Below are positions 1-4,568 of a stretch of 5,403 nucleotides of DNA, in pieces. The position numbers were made by a program, and so were the translations under genes. Numbering within the stretch: position 1 is the stretch's first letter; each line of letters starts with the position of its first letter. Origin of the DNA: Clostridiales bacterium. Its GTDB lineage: Bacteria; Bacillota; Clostridia; Saccharofermentanales; UBA5734. The notes under the pieces are model-generated. The model saw only the letters and a program-made list of their open reading frames with translations, ran no database searches and was not told the origin of the DNA. The DNA lies in assembly GCA_007135995.1 (NCBI GenBank), contig SLHU01000429.1:1-5403 (forward strand), read 5' to 3'.

Positions 1-25
1 AAAACAAAAAAGGGAAAGAACAAAA

Positions 26-253
26 ATGGTGATCAAGGGCAGCGCAATGGGCTGTGTCTGGACCGGCGTTGTGATTGTCGGCATGTTTATTGTCCTGGGC
101 ATTCTCAGCTTTCTTTTTGTTCGCTTTATCCTCCCTGATGATATGCTCGAAGATATGACTGACCCGGCGATCACCGAAACAACTGAAGACAATGATAACA
201 ATGAAGACAACAGTGATCTGACCTTTATCCTCAATGACCGGCCCGGTATTTAG
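26..253 (+). CDS. Small single-pass membrane protein with acidic tail, function unknown
   Basis: I do not recognise a family. The 75-residue product starts with a short polar stretch containing one lysine, followed by one strongly hydrophobic segment at about residues 10-32. The rest is a very acidic, Asn/Thr-rich tail at about residues 38-63 with no Cys or His, which suggests a disordered domain on one side of the membrane. There is no lipobox with a preceding signal peptide, although a Cys sits just before the membrane segment. The ATG at 26 has an AGGGA at 11-15, about 10 nt upstream. An in-frame ATG at 47 has AAGGG at 35-39 with 7-nt spacing and would give a 68-residue protein, so the start is uncertain. 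The gene converges on ppk1. Any promoter lies at or beyond the left edge. It is likely real because of the RBS, the membrane segment and the lack of any competing gene, but its role is unknown. Confidence 0.6.
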   Translation: MVIKGSAMGCVWTGVVIVGMFIVLGILSFLFVRFILPDDMLEDMTDPAITETTEDNDNNEDNSDLTFILNDRPGI

Positions 254-260
254 GCTGAGG

Positions 261-321
261 CCTTACTGACAGCGGTTTTCCCAGAATATTGCCTGGTATG
301 GCAAGCCTTCTTCGGCATGCA
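261..321. repeat. Diverged direct repeat, copy 1, in the convergent gap
   Basis: This copy begins just after the small membrane protein gene. It starts with ccttactgacagcg, then (g)ttttccca, and later ggcaag-ctt-cggc-gca. The same blocks recur in the same order at 363-413. Relative to copy 2 it has one extra g in the first block and about 10 extra bases before ggcaag. It is seen directly in the sequence. Its function is unknown. It could be a local duplication of a terminator-like element or two copies of a genome-wide intergenic repeat. Confidence 0.7.
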
Positions 322-339
322 AGCCCGGCATCGGCTTGT
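289..339. other. Pair of small hairpins
   Basis: Two perfect short inverted repeats lie side by side: TTGCC/GGCAA at 289-293 and 300-304 (6-nt loop), and CAAGCC/GGCTTG at 320-325 and 333-338 (7-nt loop), the second extendable by one G-U pair. The segment also contains a smaller tandem-like repeat: gcaagcc...cggcat occurs at 301-316 and again at 319-331 with a short gap. Neither hairpin is followed by a T run, so they are not typical intrinsic terminators. They may be structured 3' UTR elements for either converging transcript. Confidence 0.4.
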
Positions 340-358
340 CTGTGTGGCTTTGCGTTGA

Positions 359-402
359 CTTACCTTACTGACAGCGTTTTCCCAAAGTAAGGCAAGACTT
401 TT
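359..402 (+). terminator. Possible plus-strand terminator hairpin
   Basis: An 11-position stem with one A-C mismatch pairs 359-369 (cttaccttact) with 386-396 (agtaaggcaag). The loop is 16 nt and is followed by ACTTTT at 397-402. It lies downstream of the small membrane protein gene and overlaps repeat copy 2. The large loop and short T run make it a weak candidate. Repeat copy 1 cannot form this stem because it lacks the agtaagg arm. Confidence 0.35.
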
Positions 403-413
403 CCGGCTCAGCA
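363..413. repeat. Diverged direct repeat, copy 2, in the convergent gap
   Basis: This is the second copy of the module at 261-321, with start-to-start spacing of 102 bp. The first ~25 bases are nearly identical (one 1-nt indel and one substitution). After a ~10-nt deletion the ggcaag-ctt-cggc-gca part resumes with scattered changes. The order of the blocks is preserved, which argues for duplication rather than chance. Confidence 0.7.
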
Positions 414-430
414 TATTGGGCCGGTGTTTT

Positions 431-462
431 GCAGCCCCTCAAAGGCCTTGCCCTCTTTTTTT
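431..462 (+). terminator. Candidate intrinsic terminator with T7 tract
   Basis: An imperfect stem pairs GCA-GCC at 431-436 with GGC-(ct)-TGC at 444-451. It has a 7-nt loop and a 2-nt bulge, and leads after four bases into seven T residues at 456-462. This orientation would end plus-strand transcripts coming from the small membrane protein gene before they enter ppk1 antisense. The bulge and the distance from the gene (about 180 nt) lower confidence. Confidence 0.4.
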
Positions 463-485
463 CGCTTACCGGCAGACCGGCCTTT
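441..485 (-). terminator. Possible ppk1 3'-end stem
   Basis: Read on the minus strand, about 13 nt after the ppk1 stop, AAAGGCC (485-479) can pair with GGCCTTT (447-441). The 31-nt loop contains a nested CCGG-TCTG-CCGG mini-stem. Only three T residues follow within the arm, so this is a weak intrinsic terminator at best. No better minus-strand terminator is visible in the gap. Confidence 0.25.
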
Positions 486-497
486 TTCCCGGGCATA

Positions 498-2738
498 TCA
501 GTCTTCCAGATCCTGTTCACCCAACAGCGTACTTTCATCTGACCGTGAATGCATGATGCTGCGGGCAGCGTCCGCGTTATATGCGGCGCCGTCCTCTTGC
601 TGGTCGCTTGCGGGTGACAAGACGGGCTGGAATCTGAACGTCATTGATTCTTCGGTACTCTGACGTGCAGCCCTGACGGCTGCGTCGCATAAGGCAAACT
701 GGCTGTCAATCGCCTGTTTTCCCCGTTTATCGACGCGTGCATACTGGCCGTCAGGTTTCATGATCCTTGCTTTCAATGTATCCGCGAGCTGAATGTCAAT
801 GACCTCCATCACACGGTCACGTACCTGTTCGTCTTCCAGCGGAAACAGCAGTTCTATGCGCCGGTCAAGGTTTCTTGGCATCCAGTCAGCGCTGGACAAA
901 AACAGATCTTCCTGACCATCATTATAAAAATAGTAAATCCGGCTGTGTTCCAGGAAACGACCGATAATACTGCGGACAGTAATATTGTCCGACAACCCGG
1001 GGACACCGGCTCTCAGACAACAGATTCCCCGGACAATCAGATCTATTTTCACCCCGGCCTGCGACGCCTTATAAAGGCAGTCAATGATCATCGGGTCCAC
1101 CAGTGAATTAACTTTGACAATGATCCGCGCCGGCCGGCCGGCTTCTGCCAGACGCTGCTCCTGGTAAATACGCCGCTCGAATTCCTTTCGCATCCAGAAA
1201 GGTGCCGGTACCAGTTTATGCCAGGTCAGCGGCGCTGAATAACCTGAAAGCATATTAAAAAAAGCAGATGCGTCAGCACCGATGCTTTCGGAACATGTCA
1301 GCATGCCAAAATCAGTGTACAGCTGAGCGGTGATATCGTTGTAGTTGCCGGTTCCCAGGTGGATATAACGCCTGATCCCATCTTCGTCGCGCCGGACAAC
1401 CAGCGTGATTTTGCTGTGCGTCTTAAGACCCACCTGACCATAGATCACGTGGCAGCCTGCCTGTTCCAGCTTCCTGGCCCACTGGATATTGTTCTCTTCA
1501 TCAAATCTCGCCTTCAGCTCAACCAGAACCATGACTTGTTTGCCGCGCTCAGCAGCCTCCGCCAGGTACTGAATCACCGGCGACTGGCCGCTGACACGGT
1601 ATAAAGTCTGCTTGATCGCCAGTACATCCGGATCATCGGCCGCACGGCGCACCATTTCGATGATCGGGTCAAACGCCTCAAAGGGATGATGCAAGAGTAT
1701 ATCTTTCCGGCGAATGGCTTCGAAAAGATCCACATCCTGAAGCAGGGGATTTGGCTGTCCTTCATATGGCGGATACCGGTGCTCGTCCATATCGGGCAGC
1801 TTGCACAAGGGATTGAGGCAGGTTAAATCAAGCGGGCCGTTCAAGGTATAGATATCAGGTTTGTCGATTCCCATCGCCTGACTGATCTGGCGCAGCATCG
1901 CTTTGTCAAAACCCTCTTCAACTTCAAGCCTGATCACTTCGCCCCAATGACGCTGCTTGAGCTGTTTTTTGATTTCAGTCAGCAGATCGGCCGCTTCCTC
2001 TTCTTCTATGTCCAGATCGGCATTGCGCATAATCCGGAAACAGTATGCACCGCCGATCACAACATTGTGAAAAAGGCGATCCATAAAATGACGGATGACA
2101 TCTTCCAGGAAAATAAACGTTATGTAGTCCGGGTCCGGCAGCCTGACCAGGCGCGGTAATACAGAAGGTACCTGAACAATTGCATATCCTGATTCATCGT
2201 AACCGGAATCAGCCGGCATTTTCTCAATCTCGACACAAAGATTGAGCGACTGATTGCTGATCAGCGGGAAAGGCCGGGCCGCGTCTACTGCCATAGGCGT
2301 CAGAATCGGGTAGACGGTTGTATTGAAATACGACTCAAGATACTGTTTTTGCTCCTTGCTGAGCGAATCACGGTCTTTAAAACGTATCTGCTGTTCTTTG
2401 AGCGCCGGCTTTAAAACACGGTTAAATGTAGAATACTGGCGGGACATCATGCGATGTGTCCGTTCTGATATGGCCTCCAGCTGTTTGCCGGGCGTCAGCC
2501 CTGCCGGGTCGGGCTTCGTGTAGCCGGCATGAACCATATCCTTGAGCGAGGCCACACGGATCATGAAAAACTCATCCAGATTGGAGCAGGTGATACCAAG
2601 AAACTTCACACGCTCTAAAAGCGGGTTTTGCTTATCTCTCGCTTCATCAAGCACACGCTCATTAAACTCAAGCCAGCTTAGTTCGCGGTTGATATAACGG
2701 CTCTCTTGTTCAAGCATGTTTATTTCATCTGTTTTCAC
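498..2738 (-). CDS. ppk1: Polyphosphate kinase 1
   Basis: PPK1 reversibly transfers the ATP gamma-phosphate to inorganic polyphosphate through a phosphohistidine intermediate. From the chosen GTG at 2738 the protein has 746 residues. The N-terminal domain contains YINRELSWLEFNERVL (about 15-30) and NLDEFFMIRVAS (53-64). The catalytic half contains TLYRVSG (Arg381) and KARFDEENN (Arg411), which match the Mg-binding arginines of the family. GLKTHSK carries the expected autophosphorylated His441, followed by HLGTGNYN (460-467). EHSRI carries the second conserved His598, followed by SSADWMPRNLDRRIEL (615-630). The catalytic set is complete, so it should be active. The last ~50 residues form an acidic, low-complexity tail beyond the usual end of the fold. 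The GTG start is chosen for a perfect AGGAGG 8 nt upstream. An in-frame ATG at 2717 has a weaker site. Upstream codons extend to a GTG at 2855 that has no SD. It lies downstream of the ppx-like gene and has its own promoter candidate. Confidence 0.96.
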   Translation of the reverse strand: MKTDEINMLEQESRYINRELSWLEFNERVLDEARDKQNPLLERVKFLGITCSNLDEFFMIRVASLKDMVHAGYTKPDPAGLTPGKQLEAISERTHRMMSRQYSTFNRVLKPALKEQQIRFKDRDSLSKEQKQYLESYFNTTVYPILTPMAVDAARPFPLISNQSLNLCVEIEKMPADSGYDESGYAIVQVPSVLPRLVRLPDPDYITFIFLEDVIRHFMDRLFHNVVIGGAYCFRIMRNADLDIEEEEAADLLTEIKKQLKQRHWGEVIRLEVEEGFDKAMLRQISQAMGIDKPDIYTLNGPLDLTCLNPLCKLPDMDEHRYPPYEGQPNPLLQDVDLFEAIRRKDILLHHPFEAFDPIIEMVRRAADDPDVLAIKQTLYRVSGQSPVIQYLAEAAERGKQVMVLVELKARFDEENNIQWARKLEQAGCHVIYGQVGLKTHSKITLVVRRDEDGIRRYIHLGTGNYNDITAQLYTDFGMLTCSESIGADASAFFNMLSGYSAPLTWHKLVPAPFWMRKEFERRIYQEQRLAEAGRPARIIVKVNSLVDPMIIDCLYKASQAGVKIDLIVRGICCLRAGVPGLSDNITVRSIIGRFLEHSRIYYFYNDGQEDLFLSSADWMPRNLDRRIELLFPLEDEQVRDRVMEVIDIQLADTLKARIMKPDGQYARVDKRGKQAIDSQFALCDAAVRAARQSTEESMTFRFQPVLSPASDQQEDGAAYNADAARSIMHSRSDESTLLGEQDLED

Positions 2739-2746
2739 TTGCGTTG

Positions 2747-2752
2747 CCTCCT
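2747..2752 (-). promoter_or_regulatory. Ribosome binding site deciding the ppk1 start
   Basis: On the minus strand this reads AGGAGG, 8 nt before the GTG at 2738-2736. It is the only strong Shine-Dalgarno sequence near the ppk1 5' end. The more upstream GTG at 2855 is preceded by an AT-rich stretch with no such site, and the ATG at 2717 by only a weak GATGAAAT. This favours a GTG start and a 746-residue protein. Confidence 0.75.
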
Positions 2753-2774
2753 CTTGTCTGGTATCACTTTCCTT

Positions 2775-2789
2775 GCGGCTTCTTGTCAG
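2775..2789. repeat. 15-bp direct repeat, copy in the ppk1 leader
   Basis: The sequence gcggcttcttgtcag is identical to 2890-2904, 115 bp away. Similarity continues weakly for about 9 more bases (agtttcac versus gatttgcac). This copy would lie in the transcribed 5' leader of ppk1, upstream of the ribosome binding site. An exact 15-mer repeat is unlikely by chance in a window this size. Confidence 0.65.
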
Positions 2790-2840
2790 AGTTTCACCGG
2801 CTGAAAATACGCTTACCCGGTCTGCCTTGTTGAACACTTT

Positions 2841-2890
2841 CCTGACCGTTTTCACTTTTTAATTATATGCTTGCCATTTCAATGGTCAGG
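2841..2890. repeat. 7-bp inverted repeat around the ppk1 promoter
   Basis: On the plus strand cctgacc at 2841-2847 is the exact reverse complement of ggtcagg at 2884-2890, separated by 36 nt. The right arm coincides with the predicted -35 element and the left arm falls just after the expected transcription start. A tiny nested hairpin ccatt-tc-aatgg lies at 2875-2886. The pattern resembles paired regulator half-sites, but no known operator consensus is recognised. Confidence 0.4.
2862..2889 (-). promoter_or_regulatory. Candidate sigma-A-type promoter for ppk1
   Basis: On the minus strand a perfect TATAAT -10 lies at 2867-2862, preceded by CTGACC at 2889-2884 (TGAC core, 4/6 match to TTGACA) with a 16-nt spacer. 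The implied start near 2855 would give a leader of about 115-120 nt before the GTG at 2738. It lies in the 196-bp gap after the ppx-like gene, so ppk1 can probably be transcribed independently of the upstream genes. Confidence 0.55.
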
Positions 2891-2904
2891 CGGCTTCTTG
2901 TCAG
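2890..2904. repeat. 15-bp direct repeat, copy upstream of the ppk1 promoter
   Basis: Identical to 2775-2789 (gcggcttcttgtcag). On the minus strand this copy ends directly at the predicted -35 hexamer, so a protein bound here would be positioned to touch RNA polymerase. Confidence 0.65.
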
Positions 2905-2934
2905 GATTTGCACAATCTCTCAGCCGTGACGCAA

Positions 2935-4470
2935 TTATCTTCGTTTTTTCACTTCCACCTTATAGCCATATACCTGTTCAAATAAAGCTGATTTCTGGTC
3001 AATATTCCAAAGCTCAAGGGTCAGATCACGATCAGCCATCACAGACAAGATCATTTTTTGCTTATCAAACTCAATCTCAATCTGACTGATTTTCTGCTGA
3101 TGTCCGGCATCCATTGCGTCTGCCAGCCGCAGCAGCGCCGTCAGCTTGGCGATCACCAGCTGATCCTCAGATGGCAGGCGGGTAAACTGCGGTTCACTCA
3201 GCTGTAAATTGCCGCCATGATAGCGCGCAATATAAGCGGCGATCGTCTGCTCTCTGCCTGTCAGGCCGATTAGTTCAGTCGCCATAATAATATTAAAAGA
3301 CCTGTCATGATGACGTGATATGTTAACATATTTACCACAATCTCTCAGGATGGCGGCAACTCTTAAAACGAGTCTGTAGCGGCTGCTAAGCTGGTGAAGC
3401 CTCACAGTTTCATCAAACAACAAAATAACAGCCTTTTCAACAGCCTCATTATGCGCTTTATCCGTCTTGAACCGCTTGGCCAGCTGCCGGCTGGCAGCGA
3501 GCAGATCATCATTCGAGTGATGCGATAACTGATAATTTTTCTGGTCGCAGGCATATTCCACCAGCACACCTTCAGCCAGTGAAATCCGCGGCAGGTAAAT
3601 GTTTTTCGCCCTGGTATAACTGATCAGCTTGCGCATGATGATCGCGGCCGGCAAAAGCAGCGATGCATGCTCCGCGGGAATATCATAGTCCAGCGCCAGA
3701 TCGAGCGGTTTGTTCTGCAGCAGCAGATGATAAATTTTGTCGAAATCTTTTTCAGTGATCTGTGTGACCGCTTTGTCTTCAAGACCGGCCAGTTTGCTTA
3801 AATAAGCCAGTTCATGTCCGGTAATAATTAAATTCTTATAGATGATGCCCTTTGGCTCATGCAGATGGTAGGTCGATAAGTCAATAGAGATATATTCGTC
3901 CATCAGCGACGGCAGATCTGCTGTTCTTCTTTCCAGATCAGCAAGCAGCTCACGAATTCGCAGCGATCCCAGCAGCAGATTTTGTGAGAAGATAAATTCA
4001 CCTTTATGGTAAACAGTCAGCTGTATGCTGCCGGCACTGATATCAACAATTAAAGTGCCCTCTTTGATCAGCGCCGTGAACTGCGGCATCAAAGACCAGG
4101 TTGACATCATATGATAGTATCGTTCTTCACTGTTGCTGAGAATTTCAACTTGCAGCCCGCATTGCCTGGCAATCTGGTCGATCGCATAAAGGCGGTTTGA
4201 CGCTTCACGAAAAGCACTGGTGGCCAGCACCCGATACTCACCAATGCGATACCCCTCCATATCCCTGATAAAACCATTCAGCACATCGACACAGGATTCA
4301 AGGACCGGCTGGCTGATTTCACCTCGGGTATAGGTGTCTGTACCAATCGCCAGGGTTCGTCTGATCGACTCGACAACTCTGGGCGGTTCTTTTTTCGCCA
4401 GTTCAGCAATTTTTATCTGTATTTCATGCGAACCTACATCAATGGCTGCATAAAGCTTTTTTCTAGCCAT
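2935..4470 (-). CDS. ppx: Ppx/GppA-family exopolyphosphatase-like protein, degenerate active site
   Basis: The family has an ASKHA (actin-like) fold and hydrolyses terminal phosphate from polyphosphate or pppGpp. The 511-residue product begins with the phosphate-1 motif AAIDVGSHEIQIKI (about 8-21, Asp11), where the usual GSNS is GSHE. It continues with ATSAFREASN (83-92), a SNSEER loop (112-117) and IVDISAGSIQL (141-151). In the last motif the usual DIGGGSTE has become DISAGSIQ: Asp143 is kept, but the acidic residue at 150 is Gln. A C-terminal HD-like helical domain (about 330-460) has AHNEAV, ILRDCGKY and RHHDRS. The expected His of the HD pair (376) and of HxHS (390) are both Arg. ADAMDAGHQQKI near 450-461 is typical of longer Ppx proteins. 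The ATG at 4470 has AAAGGA 6 nt upstream. Alternative starts 9-10 codons further upstream (4497, 4500) lack one. The gene lies 98 bp after pfkA and 196 bp before ppk1. Family assignment is sure; hydrolase activity is doubtful, and a sensor or regulatory role is possible. Confidence 0.88.
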   Translation of the reverse strand: MARKKLYAAIDVGSHEIQIKIAELAKKEPPRVVESIRRTLAIGTDTYTRGEISQPVLESCVDVLNGFIRDMEGYRIGEYRVLATSAFREASNRLYAIDQIARQCGLQVEILSNSEERYYHMMSTWSLMPQFTALIKEGTLIVDISAGSIQLTVYHKGEFIFSQNLLLGSLRIRELLADLERRTADLPSLMDEYISIDLSTYHLHEPKGIIYKNLIITGHELAYLSKLAGLEDKAVTQITEKDFDKIYHLLLQNKPLDLALDYDIPAEHASLLLPAAIIMRKLISYTRAKNIYLPRISLAEGVLVEYACDQKNYQLSHHSNDDLLAASRQLAKRFKTDKAHNEAVEKAVILLFDETVRLHQLSSRYRLVLRVAAILRDCGKYVNISRHHDRSFNIIMATELIGLTGREQTIAAYIARYHGGNLQLSEPQFTRLPSEDQLVIAKLTALLRLADAMDAGHQQKISQIEIEFDKQKMILSVMADRDLTLELWNIDQKSALFEQVYGYKVEVKKRR

Positions 4471-4476
4471 AATTCG

Positions 4477-4482
4477 TCCTTT
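4477..4482 (-). promoter_or_regulatory. Ribosome binding site deciding the ppx-like start
   Basis: On the minus strand AAAGGA lies 6 nt before the ATG at 4470. It supports the 511-residue form (MARKKLYAAIDVGS...) over the upstream GTG/ATG pair at 4500/4497. The shorter form also matches the usual position of the first phosphate loop close to the N-terminus. Confidence 0.7.
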
Positions 4483-4510
4483 CAAGTGTTCTGTCATCAC
4501 CAGGGCAGTC

Positions 4511-4564
4511 TGCAGGCCAGCTATCCGGCAGGGAACTTTTCAGTTCAGTCTTAGGTTGCCTGCA
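4511..4564. other. pfk-ppx spacer with a weak inverted repeat
   Basis: The 98-bp gap between the pfkA stop and the ppx-like start contains one perfect 7-bp inverted repeat, tgcaggc (4511-4517) and gcctgca (4558-4564), with a 40-nt loop and no T tract. No -10/-35 pair is evident on the minus strand. The gap therefore looks like a read-through spacer, and the genes are probably co-transcribed. Confidence 0.3.
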
Positions 4565-4568
4565 CCTT

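Noticed and set aside
261..413. CRISPR array
   Set aside because: There are only two diverged copies with internal indels and unequal structure, with no regular spacers and no cas genes.
424..663. Plus-strand open frame overlapping the ppk1 3' end
   Set aside because: It is antisense to the conserved ppk1 coding sequence and the gap, has an unlikely composition and has no ribosome binding site.
1359..2523. Several 60-80 codon open frames antisense or out of frame within ppk1
   Set aside because: All lie inside the strongly conserved ppk1 frame, have no ribosome binding sites and encode no recognisable motif.
2739..2855. N-terminal extension of ppk1 from the GTG at 2855
   Set aside because: There is no Shine-Dalgarno sequence before 2855, and a strong AGGAGG precedes the GTG at 2738. 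The extra residues are not similar to the PPK1 N-terminus, and the segment overlaps the predicted leader.
2884..2905. PhoB/PhoP-type box at the CTGAC repeats near the ppk1 promoter
   Set aside because: Only partial CTGAC matches are present. The spacing and sequence do not fit a Pho box consensus of either the proteobacterial or the Bacillus type.
2871..3089. Plus-strand open frame across the ppx/ppk gap
   Set aside because: It is mostly antisense to the ppx-like C-terminus and crosses the ppk1 promoter region. It has no SD and no protein-like pattern.
4471..4500. Longer ppx-like start at the GTG 4500 / ATG 4497
   Set aside because: It lacks a ribosome binding site, and the ATG at 4470 has AAAGGA at 6-nt spacing. 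Family proteins begin close to the first phosphate loop.
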